A DNA stretch of 64,000 nt from Oxalicibacterium solurbis (GTDB lineage: Bacteria > Pseudomonadota > Gammaproteobacteria > Burkholderiales > Burkholderiaceae_D), in contig NZ_BMDP01000004.1 in the NCBI RefSeq assembly GCF_014635845.1, positions 62,001 through 126,000 of the forward strand, read 5' to 3'. The notes beneath the pieces are model-generated. The model did not search any database and was not told the origin of the DNA. It saw only the letters and a program-made list of their open reading frames with translations. This document shows positions 1 through 8,074 of the stretch, in pieces. Position numbers and translations under genes: made by a program. Positions within the stretch are counted from its first letter, which is position 1. Each line of letters begins with the position of its first letter.

Positions 1-201
1 CAAACCAACTCGCTTCGCTCAAACATGTTTGCGCCCTTTATCCGTCTGATCATCGCCTGCCTTGGCAACGTCTCCAGCGGGGAAAGACGCTAATCCTCGC
101 CTGCGGCATCGGGATTGGCTAAAAAACAGAACCGTTGTTCGCAGTTTTGGATGGCAATGCCGAAGGCGAGCCGTCCAGGAAGTCTCCGCTGGGGCGCTGC
201 C

Positions 202-291
202 GATTGGGCAATACGGAAAATGGAAAAAGAAACGGGCGTTGTCTGAGCGAAGCGAGTTTCGCCCGTTTCCCATTTTTCGCATTGCTCAATC
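202..291. repeat. Long imperfect inverted repeat
   Basis: The left arm (202-238) and the reverse complement of the right arm (260-291) share almost all bases, apart from a few mismatches and a short insertion. Both arms start from GATTG(G/A)GCAAT and end at AAACGGGCG. The 21-base spacer carries the GAGCGAAGCGAG word that also occurs inverted at 7-24. If transcribed, it would fold into a hairpin of about 30 base pairs. Confidence 0.65.
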
Positions 292-336
292 GGGCACCCC
301 GAAGGGGCAGCGTCTTGCGGTCGCCTTCTTTGGCTT

Positions 337-362
337 ACTTTTCTTGGCGAGACAAGAAAAGT
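337..362. repeat. Perfect 10-bp hairpin ACTTTTCTTG/CAAGAAAAGT
   Basis: The arms at 337-346 and 353-362 are perfectly complementary around the loop GCGAGA. No T-run follows on either side, so it is not an obvious intrinsic terminator. A GC-rich inverted word, GCCGGGCCGCCCCCGGC, follows at about 369-385. The combination resembles dispersed intergenic repeats that I recall from Oxalobacteraceae and Xanthomonadaceae genomes; that comparison is from memory. Confidence 0.55.
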
Positions 363-448
363 GAGCGGCTGCCGGGCCGCCCCCGGCAACTCCATTTCCT
401 ACGAAGAAATAACGCTCTTGTTATCGCAAGCCGCAAGAAGAAAAACAG

Positions 449-1000
449 TCATCTTTCCCTCTCCCGCTCCCACAAAACATCCCCACCACCCCCAAACCGA
501 TTCAACACCCTCGCCACCACAAACATCAAATCCGACAACCGATTCAAATATCGTCGCGGATTCTCGTTCAACGTCTCCACACGCCCTAAAGCCACAACCA
601 TCCGCTCAGCACGCCGACAAACCGTCCGGCAAACATGCGCCTGCGATGCCGCCCGCGACCCGGCCGGCAGAATGAATTCCTTCAGCGGCGGCAGATCCGC
701 GTTGTACTTCGCCAGCAATGCATCGAGTCGCGCCACATGCGCATCGTCGATCAGCGCATAACCGGGAATGCACAGCTCCCCGCCGAGATCGAACAGATCG
801 TGCTGGATCGATACCAGCTCCTCGCGCAGCGCAGCAGGCAGTTCTTCGCACAACAACAGGCCGACATGCGAATTCAGTTCGTCCACGTCGCCCATCGCCT
901 GCACGCGCAAGGCATCCTTGCCGGTGCGGCTGCCGTCGCCCAGGCCGGTCGTGCCGTCATCGCCGGTGCGTGTGGCGATCTTTGAAAGTCGGTTACCCAT
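449..1000 (-). CDS. Cob(I)alamin adenosyltransferase, PduO type
   Basis: The 183-residue cytoplasmic enzyme transfers the adenosyl group of ATP to cob(I)alamin to make adenosylcobalamin. The start at 1000 gives the family N-terminus MGNRLSKIATRTGDDGTTGL, in which TRTGDDGTTGL forms part of the ATP site. The C-terminal half has CRRAERMVVAL, matching the conserved arginine/glutamate stretch of PduO trimers. An upstream in-frame extension of 40 residues has no family similarity and was not used. It is divergent from the LysR gene at 1191. No cobalamin biosynthesis genes are nearby, so it probably serves salvage. Confidence 0.9.
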   Translation of the reverse strand: MGNRLSKIATRTGDDGTTGLGDGSRTGKDALRVQAMGDVDELNSHVGLLLCEELPAALREELVSIQHDLFDLGGELCIPGYALIDDAHVARLDALLAKYNADLPPLKEFILPAGSRAASQAHVCRTVCRRAERMVVALGRVETLNENPRRYLNRLSDLMFVVARVLNRFGGGGDVLWERERER

Positions 1001-1190
1001 GATGCAGTAGAGTTGGTTGCAGAGAATGCGAGGATACGGGAAAACCGCCGGAAAAACTGCAGGGAAAGCTGCCATCGCGGCCATGCGATGCATGCCTAAA
1101 ATGACAGTTTCCGACTGCAAAACCGGGGCGCAGAACGATGTTGCCGCCGAACCGGTAAAATCCTGTTATTAATCACTAACGCAGGATGCA

Positions 1191-2087
1191 ATGGCCATCA
1201 GACTTCCTCCCGTTCATGCTCTTTCCGCATTCGAGGCAGCGGCACGTCACGGTTCGTTCGCGATCGCCGCTGAAGAGTTGTGCATTACACCATCGGCCTT
1301 TTCGCATCGTATCCGCCTGCTCGAGGAATTCGTCGGCGAACGCCTGTTCGTGCGCGACGGCCGCAGCGTCAGCCTGACTGAATTCGGTCGGCGCTATCTG
1401 GATGTGGTGCGCGATGCGCTGCGTTCGCTGGCCGAATTTCCGCTGCCGTATCGCAATGCGCCGGCGCAGCCACGCGTCAAGGTGACGGTGCCGCCGACGT
1501 TTGCACGCTATCTGTTCCTGCCGCATCTGCATGAGTTCATGGCGCAGCAATCGGACGTGACGATCGAAACCTATCTGTCGGTGCCGCTGTACGACATGAG
1601 CTTGTCCGAAACCGACGTCGAGGTACGTTTCGGTGCCGGCAAGTATCCGGACATGGTGACGGAAAAACTGTTCGAAGAACCGGTGTTCCCGGTGGCCAGT
1701 CCTGCGTATCTGGAGAAGATCGGCGGCCTGGAAAAGCCGATCGATCTGAAGAAAGCGCAATTGCTGCGTTCCGCGCTGGAACCATGGCAATCGTGGTTCG
1801 AGGCAGCCGGTCTCGATTGGCCTGAGCCGGTGAACGGTTTGCGCTTCGACGATCTCGGTCTGCTGCTGGAAGCCGTGCGCCATGGTTATGGTGTCGCACT
1901 GGCGCGCGGACACTTTGCCAGCGAGATGATTCGCAAGGGCGAGATGGTGCCGTTGTTCGATATCAAGCTTGCCACACCGCAGCATGCCTACTATCTCGTC
2001 TACGAACGCAATGCGCGCGACCGGCCTGAAGTGGCAGCGATGCTCGACTGGATGAAGGGTCGCTTCATCACGCAACGACTGAAGTAG
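1191..2087 (+). CDS. LysR-family transcriptional regulator (GcvA-like)
   Basis: A 298-residue DNA-binding regulator. The N-terminal winged helix-turn-helix covers about residues 6-65 (LPPVHALSAFEAAARHGSFA, then AAEELCITPSAFSHRIRLLE) and is followed by the usual linker and a LysR substrate-binding domain. The opening LPPVHALSAFEAAARHGSF resembles GcvA and AmpR-type members. A TAAAAT hexamer at 1156-1161 could be its -10 element. It is divergent from the adenosyltransferase gene and precedes glcDEF by about 190 bases, so control of glcDEF is possible but not shown. The effector is unknown. Confidence 0.88.
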   Translation: MAIRLPPVHALSAFEAAARHGSFAIAAEELCITPSAFSHRIRLLEEFVGERLFVRDGRSVSLTEFGRRYLDVVRDALRSLAEFPLPYRNAPAQPRVKVTVPPTFARYLFLPHLHEFMAQQSDVTIETYLSVPLYDMSLSETDVEVRFGAGKYPDMVTEKLFEEPVFPVASPAYLEKIGGLEKPIDLKKAQLLRSALEPWQSWFEAAGLDWPEPVNGLRFDDLGLLLEAVRHGYGVALARGHFASEMIRKGEMVPLFDIKLATPQHAYYLVYERNARDRPEVAAMLDWMKGRFITQRLK

Positions 2088-2110
2088 TTCTCTGCAGGTC
2101 TCCCTTCTTT

Positions 2111-2160
2111 CTGCCGCGCCTGATGCCCAATACGGCGCGGCAGTGCCGATTCCGGCACTC
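2111..2160. repeat. Two adjacent hairpins after the LysR gene
   Basis: CTGCCGCGCC (2111-2120) pairs perfectly with GGCGCGGCAG (2134-2143). Immediately after, AGTGCCG and CGGCACT form a second hairpin at about 2142-2159. No T-run follows, so termination is uncertain. They separate the LysR gene from glcD. Confidence 0.45.
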
Positions 2161-2278
2161 CATGAGTTGAATATTTTTCACCCGTGCGCGATGGTGCCAT
2201 CGTTACACTCTAGTTCCGTCGAATAACGGTGCGCACGGTTGCGCGCCGCGGTTGCAACGCGCACAACATCGCATCGTC

Positions 2279-3766
2279 ATGAACGCCATTTCCGCTCCAT
2301 CTTTCACCGCCGAATATCAACGCACCGTCGTCGACGCGCTGCGTGCCGTTCTGCCGGAACGCAGCGTGCTGTTCGACGAGGAAGATACGCGTCCCTATGA
2401 ATGCGACGGACTGGCTGCCTATAGCAGGCTGCCGATGGTCGTCGTCTTGCCGGAAAGCGAAGAGCAGGTGATCGCTGCGCTGAAGGTGTGCAATGCGCTG
2501 CAGGTGAAGATCGTGCCGCGCGGCGCGGGCACCGGGCTTTCGGGCGGTGCAATGCCGATCGCCGATGGCGTCGTGCTGTCGACGGCGCGCATGAACCGCA
2601 TTCTTTCGATGGATCTGTATTCGCGTACCGCAGTCGTGCAACCTGGCGTGCGCAATCTGGCGATCTCGGAAGCGGTTGCGCCGCTGGGTTTGTATTACGC
2701 GCCCGATCCGTCGTCGCAGATCGCCTGCTCGATCGGCGGCAACGTCGCGGAGAATTCCGGCGGCGTGCATTGCCTCAAATACGGATTGACCGTGCACAAC
2801 GTGATGCGCGTGCGCATGGTGACGATCGAAGGCGATGTCGTCGAACTCGGCGGCACTGCGCTTGATGCGCCAGGCCTCGATCTGCTGGCTGTCTTCATTG
2901 GCTCGGAAGGCATGCTCGGCGTGGTGACCGAAGTCACGGTCAAGCTGATTCCGAAACCGCAGCAGGCACGCGTGATCCTCGCATCGTTCGACGACGTTGC
3001 GCGCGGCGGCGATGCCGTGGCGAAGGTGATCGCCGCCGGCATCATTCCGGCCGGACTGGAGATGATGGACAAGACCTCGTCGCGCATGGTCGAACCGTTC
3101 GTGAAGGCCGGTTACGACATCGATGCCGAAGCCTTGCTGCTGTGCGAATCGGACGGCATCCCGGAAGAAGTCGACGAAGAAATCGCGCGCATGATTGCGG
3201 TGCTCGAAGCATCCGGCGCGACGGCGATCTCGGTGTCGCGCGACGAAGCCGAGCGATTGAAATTCTGGTCGGGCCGCAAGAACGCCTTTCCTGCTGCGGG
3301 CCGTATTTCACCCGATTACTACTGCATCGACGGCACGATTCCGCGCCGTGCGCTGGCGGAAGTGCTGCTCGGTATCCAGAAGATGGAAGAGAAGTACGGC
3401 TTGCGCTGTGCGAACGTCTTCCACGCCGGCGACGGCAATTTGCATCCGCTGATCCTGTTCGATGCCAACATCGCCGACGAATTTCATCGCGCCGAACTGT
3501 TCGGTGCCGAGATTCTGGAAATGTGCGTCGCCGTCGGCGGCACGATCACCGGCGAGCACGGTGTTGGCCTCGAAAAAATCAACCAGATGTGCGTGCAGTT
3601 TTCGCGCGCGGAAATGGATGTTTTCTTCGGCGTCAAGGCGGCCTTCGATCCGCCGCGCCTGCTGAACCCGGACAAGGCCATTCCGACGCTGCAACGCTGC
3701 GCCGAATACGGAAAAATGCATGTGCGTCGCGGCATGCTGAAGTTCCCCGATTTGCCACGCTTCTGA
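2279..3766 (+). CDS. glcD: Glycolate oxidase FAD subunit GlcD
   Basis: The 495-residue flavoprotein subunit of glycolate oxidase oxidises glycolate to glyoxylate and passes electrons through GlcF, probably to quinone. The N-terminal FAD-binding domain includes KIVPRGAGTGLSGGAMP (about residues 80-96). The FAD-linked oxidase C-terminal domain carries HAGDGNLHP near residue 381 and GEHGVG further on, both hallmarks of the D-lactate/glycolate oxidase family. I start at ATG 2279 (MNAISAPS); an in-frame start 27 bases upstream gives no family match. It is the first gene of glcDEF. Its product, glyoxylate, is the substrate of Gcl at 41139. Confidence 0.95.
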   Translation: MNAISAPSFTAEYQRTVVDALRAVLPERSVLFDEEDTRPYECDGLAAYSRLPMVVVLPESEEQVIAALKVCNALQVKIVPRGAGTGLSGGAMPIADGVVLSTARMNRILSMDLYSRTAVVQPGVRNLAISEAVAPLGLYYAPDPSSQIACSIGGNVAENSGGVHCLKYGLTVHNVMRVRMVTIEGDVVELGGTALDAPGLDLLAVFIGSEGMLGVVTEVTVKLIPKPQQARVILASFDDVARGGDAVAKVIAAGIIPAGLEMMDKTSSRMVEPFVKAGYDIDAEALLLCESDGIPEEVDEEIARMIAVLEASGATAISVSRDEAERLKFWSGRKNAFPAAGRISPDYYCIDGTIPRRALAEVLLGIQKMEEKYGLRCANVFHAGDGNLHPLILFDANIADEFHRAELFGAEILEMCVAVGGTITGEHGVGLEKINQMCVQFSRAEMDVFFGVKAAFDPPRLLNPDKAIPTLQRCAEYGKMHVRRGMLKFPDLPRF

Positions 3767-3782
3767 TTTTGCCCTTCAATCG

Positions 3783-4850
3783 ATGGAACAGATACTCGCC
3801 CAATTTCGCGACCAGATTCTGGCCGCCAGCCACAACCAGCCGCTGCGCATCCGTGGCGGCGGCAGCAAGGACTGGTACGGCCGTCATCCGGTCGGCGACG
3901 TGCTCGATACGCGCGCCTATGCCGGTATCGTCAATTACGATCCGACCGAGCTGGTCGTCACCGTGCGTGCCGGCACGAAGCTGACGGACGTCGAACAGAC
4001 GCTGGCCGCACAGAACCAGATGCTGGCTTTCGAGCCGCCGCATTTCGGCGCCGGTGCGACGGTCGGCGGCATGGTGGCGGCAGGGCTTTCGGGGCCGCGT
4101 CGTGTGGCGGTCGGCGCGGTGCGCGATTTCGTGCTGGGCGCCGCACTGATGGACGGCAAGGGCGAACTGCTGCAGTTCGGCGGACAGGTGATGAAGAATG
4201 TGGCGGGCTACGACGTCTCGCGCCTGCTGGCTGGCTCGCTCGGTGTGCTGGGCCTGATCCTGGAAGTCTCGCTGAAAGTGCTGCCGCGTCCGGTGGCGGA
4301 AACCACATTGCGTCTGCAACTGACGGAAGAAGAAGCGATTCGCCGTCTGAACGAATGGGGCGGCAAGCCGCTGCCGATTTCGGCCAGTGCCTGGTGCGAC
4401 GGCGTGCTGGCGGTGCGCCTGTCTGGTGCGCAGGCGGCGATCGTTGCGGCACGCACTGCGATTGGCGGCGAAGAGATGCCGGATGCGACGGATTTCTGGC
4501 TGGCGTTGCGTGAGCAGCGCAATGCCTATTTCGATCGCCCTGGCGCGCTGTGGCGTCTGTCGGTGCCGTCGGTAGCGCCACAGCTGAACCTCGACGGTGA
4601 ACAACTGATCGAGTGGGGCGGTGCGCAGCGCTGGCTGCATGTTGCCGATGCATCGCCGCAGTTCGCGCAGATTGTGCGCGATGCAGTGACCGCCACTGGC
4701 GGTCATGCGACGCTGTTCCGCGGCGGCGACCGTGACGGCGAACTCTTCCAGCCGCTGGCACCGGCCGTGGCGCGCATCCATCACAATCTGAAGAGTGCCT
4801 TCGACCCGCAACGCATCTTCAATCCGGGCCGCATGTACGCGCAGCTCTAG
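3783..4850 (+). CDS. glcE: Glycolate oxidase FAD-binding subunit GlcE
   Basis: The 355-residue second flavin-type subunit resembles the N-terminal FAD-binding half of GlcD. Visible motifs are RIRGGGSKDWYG (about residues 21-32) and the glycine-rich stretch FGAGATVGGMVAAGLSGPRR (about residues 89-108), followed by MKNVAGYDVSRL. It begins 16 bases after glcD and ends 20 bases before glcF, so the three genes form one operon. The length is normal for GlcE, and its role is inferred from the family and its position. Confidence 0.94.
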   Translation: MEQILAQFRDQILAASHNQPLRIRGGGSKDWYGRHPVGDVLDTRAYAGIVNYDPTELVVTVRAGTKLTDVEQTLAAQNQMLAFEPPHFGAGATVGGMVAAGLSGPRRVAVGAVRDFVLGAALMDGKGELLQFGGQVMKNVAGYDVSRLLAGSLGVLGLILEVSLKVLPRPVAETTLRLQLTEEEAIRRLNEWGGKPLPISASAWCDGVLAVRLSGAQAAIVAARTAIGGEEMPDATDFWLALREQRNAYFDRPGALWRLSVPSVAPQLNLDGEQLIEWGGAQRWLHVADASPQFAQIVRDAVTATGGHATLFRGGDRDGELFQPLAPAVARIHHNLKSAFDPQRIFNPGRMYAQL

Positions 4851-4870
4851 CCGTATCGGGAAACGAACAC

Positions 4871-6100
4871 ATGCAAACCAATTTGGCCGATTTCATCAAG
4901 GACACACGCGAAGGCAGCGAGGCAGATGCAATTTTGCGCAAATGCGTGCATTGCGGTTTCTGCACCGCGACTTGTCCGACATACCAGTTGCTGGGCGACG
5001 AACTCGACGGCCCGCGCGGTCGCATCTACCTGATCAAGCAGGTACTGGAAGGCAAGGAGCCGACCGCGAAGACGCAACTGCATCTGGACCGCTGCCTGAC
5101 TTGCCGCAATTGCGAAACGACCTGTCCGTCCGGCGTGCAATACGGACGCTTGGTCGACATCGGCCGCAAGGTCGTATCGGAACGTGTCGAGTACACGTTC
5201 GGCGAAAAACTGAAACGCACGGCGCTGAAGGAATTGCTGCCGCGTAAATGGCTGTTCGCGCCCGCGATGAAGACGGGCCAGTTGTTCCGTCCATTGCTGC
5301 CGAAAAAATTGAAGGACAAGGTGCCGCGCGCACAGCATGCGGGAACTTGGCCGACGGCTGCGCATGCACGCCGCATGCTGCTGCTGGACGGCTGCGTACA
5401 GCCTGCGATGTCGCCCAATATCAACGCGGCGACGGCACGCGTGTTCGATGCGCTGGATGTACAGTTGATTGTCGCCCCCAAGGCAGGCTGCTGCGGCGCG
5501 ATCCGTTATCACCTGAACGATCATGAAGCGGCACGCGACGATGCGCGCCGGAATATCGATGCATGGTGGCCGCATGTGGAAGACGGCGCGGAAGCGATCG
5601 TGATGACGGCATCCGGCTGCGGCGTGATGGTCAAGGATTACGGCCATCTGCTGATCGACGACCCAGTTTATGCGGAAAAGGCGCGGCGTATCACCGAACT
5701 GACGAAAGACCTCAGCGAAATCTTGCCGCAGTTCGAGCAGGAACTTGCCGGCAGATTGGCAGGCAAGATGACGCAGCGTGTCGCCTGGCATCCGCCATGC
5801 ACGCTGCAGCATGGCCAACAGATACGTGGCAAGGTCGAACAGTTGCTGCGCGTTGCCGGCGTCGATGTGCAGCTGTGTGCGGAAAGCCATCTCTGCTGCG
5901 GTTCGGCCGGTACTTATTCGGTATTGCAGCCGGAATTGTCGTACAGCCTGCGCGACCGCAAGCTGGCAAATCTGGAAGCGACCGGTGCAGAGACCATCGT
6001 TTCGGCCAACATCGGTTGCATCACGCATCTGCAATCCGGTACGGACAAGCCGGTGCGGCACTGGATCGAATTGGTCGACGATGCATTACGCAGTGCTTAG
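4871..6100 (+). CDS. glcF: Glycolate oxidase iron-sulfur subunit GlcF
   Basis: The 409-residue electron-transfer subunit has two [4Fe-4S] motifs near the N-terminus: C25, C28, C31, C35 (CVHCGFCTATC) and C75, C78, C81, C85 (CLTCRNCETTC). Two cysteine-rich CCG domains follow, seen as AGCCGAIRYH and CCGSAGTY. It is the last gene of glcDEF and is followed by a strong palindromic terminator at 6122. No glcC-type GntR regulator is adjacent. Confidence 0.95.
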   Translation: MQTNLADFIKDTREGSEADAILRKCVHCGFCTATCPTYQLLGDELDGPRGRIYLIKQVLEGKEPTAKTQLHLDRCLTCRNCETTCPSGVQYGRLVDIGRKVVSERVEYTFGEKLKRTALKELLPRKWLFAPAMKTGQLFRPLLPKKLKDKVPRAQHAGTWPTAAHARRMLLLDGCVQPAMSPNINAATARVFDALDVQLIVAPKAGCCGAIRYHLNDHEAARDDARRNIDAWWPHVEDGAEAIVMTASGCGVMVKDYGHLLIDDPVYAEKARRITELTKDLSEILPQFEQELAGRLAGKMTQRVAWHPPCTLQHGQQIRGKVEQLLRVAGVDVQLCAESHLCCGSAGTYSVLQPELSYSLRDRKLANLEATGAETIVSANIGCITHLQSGTDKPVRHWIELVDDALRSA

Positions 6101-6121
6101 TGCATTAGCGCATGTATCGCA

Positions 6122-6159
6122 TCAAGAAAAACGCCGGCAATTGCCGGCGTTTTTCTTGA
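6122..6159. terminator. Bidirectional terminator: loopless 38-bp palindrome
   Basis: Each half is 19 bases (6122-6140 and 6141-6159) and the two are exactly complementary. The core is GCCGGCAATTGCCGGC, flanked by AAAAAC on the left and GTTTTT on the right. Because the sequence is its own reverse complement, it has a U-tract in both directions and suits termination of the convergent glcF and glutathione peroxidase genes. Confidence 0.85.
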
Positions 6160-6237
6160 GCGGAACAGATGAAAGAAAAGGTCAAAGCGGAAAGCTGAGC
6201 GACAAGGCGTGATTCGTCGCTTCATTTATTCGGGAAA

Positions 6238-6723
6238 CTACTCATCCAGCAATTGTGCGATGTCCGTCGTCAGTTCCTCGGGTTTGGTCTGCGGCGCATA
6301 ACGCTTGAATACGCTGCCATCCTTGCGGATCAGGAATTTAGTGAAATTCCATTTGATCGCTTCGCTGCCCAGTAAGCCCGGTGCGGCATGCTTCAGGTAT
6401 TTGAACAACGGTTCGGCATCGCTGCCGTTCACGTCGATTTTCTCGAGCAGCGAAAACGACACGCCGTAATTCTTTTCGCAGAATGCGCCGATCTCGTCGG
6501 CATCGCCCGGTTCCTGCCCGCCGAATTGATTGCAGGGAAAGCCCAGCACTTCCAGACCGCGTTCGCCGAATTGTTGATGCAATGCTTCCAGCCCCTTGTA
6601 CTGCGGCGTGAAGCCGCATTTGCTCGCGGTATTGACGATCAGCATGACCTTGCCCCGATACTGCGACAGATCAACGGGTGCGCCGGTCAGAGCGGTAACG
6701 GTGAAATCATGGACGTTGCTCAT
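6238..6723 (-). CDS. Glutathione/thioredoxin peroxidase (GPx family)
   Basis: The 161-residue thiol peroxidase reduces hydroperoxides. The catalytic cysteine is C36 in NTASKCGFTPQY. The other tetrad residues are visible as Q70 in FGGQEPG, W125 and N126 in KWNFTKFL. C64 in FPCNQF is the family's second conserved cysteine. This is a Cys-type bacterial GPx (BtuE-like), without selenocysteine. It has no signal peptide, so it is probably cytoplasmic. It lies 39 bases downstream of pilU on the same strand but is unlikely to be functionally linked. Confidence 0.93.
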   Translation of the reverse strand: MSNVHDFTVTALTGAPVDLSQYRGKVMLIVNTASKCGFTPQYKGLEALHQQFGERGLEVLGFPCNQFGGQEPGDADEIGAFCEKNYGVSFSLLEKIDVNGSDAEPLFKYLKHAAPGLLGSEAIKWNFTKFLIRKDGSVFKRYAPQTKPEELTTDIAQLLDE

Positions 6724-6762
6724 GCTGCCTCCTGCCTTTCATGCCGCGATTTACATCGCCGC

Positions 6763-7899
6763 CTACACGATACCCAGATGCTCGGTGCCCTTGGACAGAT
6801 CGCGTCCGTGCGCTTCCTTGCCGTGCAGCTTGATCGACAGCCGCAAGTCGTTGACCGAATCGGCATTGCGTAGCGCGTCTTCATAGGAAATCTTGCCGGC
6901 TTCGTACAGATCGAACAGCGCCTGGTCGAAAGTCTGCATGCCGAGTTCGCGCGACTTCTTCATGATTTCCTTGATCTCGTGCACGTCGCCCTTGAAGATC
7001 AGGTCCGAGATCAGCGGTGAGTTCAGCATGATCTCGACGGCCACGCAGCGGCCCTTCGTATCCTTCAGCGGGATCAGGCGCTGCGACAGCATCGCCTTCA
7101 GGTTCAGCGACAGATCCATCAGCAGCTGCTGGCGGCGTTCCTCGGGGAAGAAGTTGATGATGCGGTCCAGCGCCTGGTTGGAACTGTTTGCGTGCATCGT
7201 CGCCAGGCACAGGTGGCCGGTCTCGGCGAAAGCGATCGCATAGTCCATCGTCTCGCGGTCGCGGATCTCGCCGATGAAAATCACGTCCGGCGCCTGGCGC
7301 AGCGTGTTCTTCAGTGCAATCGCCCAGTCTTCGGTATCGACGCCGATCTCGCGCTGCGTGATCACGCAATTCTTGTGCGGATGCACGTATTCGACCGGGT
7401 CCTCGATCGTGATGATGTGACCGTAGCTGTTCTCGTTGCGATAGCCGAGCATGCCGGCCAGCGTCGTCGATTTGCCGGAGCCGGTGGCGCCGACCATGAT
7501 GACGAGGCCACGCTTGGTCATCACGATGTCCTTCAGCGTATCCGGCACGCCGAGGTCTTCCAGTTTCGGGATCGCCGTCGTGATGGTCCGTAGCACCATG
7601 CCGACCTTGCCCTGCTGCACGAAGGCGGAGACGCGGAAGCGGCCGATGCCGCCGGGGCTGATCGCGAAGTTGCATTCCTTGGTGGCTTCGAATTCGGCAG
7701 CCTGCTTGTCGCTCATGATGGCGCGCGCGAGTTCGACCGTATGCTGCGGCGTCAACGGCTGGTTCGATACCTGCGTCATCTTGCCGTCGATCTTGAAGGC
7801 CGGCGGGAATTCGGCGGTGATGAAAAGATCGGAACCGTTCTTGCTGAGCATCAGGCGCAGCAAGTCGTACATGAATTTGGTGGCCTGATCGCGTTCCAT
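6763..7899 (-). CDS. pilU: Type IV pilus retraction ATPase PilU
   Basis: A 378-residue PilT paralogue of the GspE/PilT secretion ATPase family. The Walker A motif is GATGSGKSTT, with Asp-box IITIEDPVEYVH, Walker B and GEIRDRETMD, and the His-box HLCLATMHANSS. PilU assists PilT in pilus retraction as a hexameric motor at the inner-membrane base. It follows pilT on the same strand after a 175-base gap, the usual pilT-pilU order. The length matches the family. Confidence 0.95.
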   Translation of the reverse strand: MERDQATKFMYDLLRLMLSKNGSDLFITAEFPPAFKIDGKMTQVSNQPLTPQHTVELARAIMSDKQAAEFEATKECNFAISPGGIGRFRVSAFVQQGKVGMVLRTITTAIPKLEDLGVPDTLKDIVMTKRGLVIMVGATGSGKSTTLAGMLGYRNENSYGHIITIEDPVEYVHPHKNCVITQREIGVDTEDWAIALKNTLRQAPDVIFIGEIRDRETMDYAIAFAETGHLCLATMHANSSNQALDRIINFFPEERRQQLLMDLSLNLKAMLSQRLIPLKDTKGRCVAVEIMLNSPLISDLIFKGDVHEIKEIMKKSRELGMQTFDQALFDLYEAGKISYEDALRNADSVNDLRLSIKLHGKEAHGRDLSKGTEHLGIV

Positions 7900-8014
7900 G
7901 GTGGGCCTTTCTCTATCGATTCTTTATTCGTAGATTCGCGTTTGTCGTATGCGCTAAAACGGCTTTGTTCGTTGCCTTAAAACGGTAAGCCAAGCACATC
8001 TTTTCTTCCACCTC

Positions 8015-8063
8015 GCAGCTTGCAAGCTGCTCGGATTCGTGTGGCGCAAAGCAATGCTTTGCG
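8015..8063. repeat. Two hairpins between pilT and pilU
   Basis: GCAGCTTGCAAGCTGC (8015-8030) is a perfect palindrome. CGCAAAGCA (8045-8053) and TGCTTTGCG (8055-8063) form a second stem around a single base. They lie just after the pilT stop on the minus strand. Without a T-run they may act as mRNA processing or partial attenuation structures between pilT and pilU. Confidence 0.4.
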
Positions 8064-8074
8064 AAACCCCACAC

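Larger units (their letters stand above)
1..448. other. Gene-free region with repeat-like DNA
   Basis: No convincing gene is seen here; the open frames overlap one another in several frames and resemble no family I know. The stretch holds an 18-base word at 241-258 (GTCTGAGCGAAGCGAGTT) whose reverse complement recurs with one mismatch at 7-24. It also holds a long imperfect inverted repeat (202-291) and a short perfect hairpin (337-362). It lies downstream of the minus-strand cobalamin adenosyltransferase gene. The overall look is that of a dispersed intergenic repeat element. Confidence 0.5.

Noticed and set aside
3142-3984. Plus-strand open frame overlapping glcD and glcE
   Set aside because: Out of frame with both genes; arginine-rich product typical of a shadow frame.
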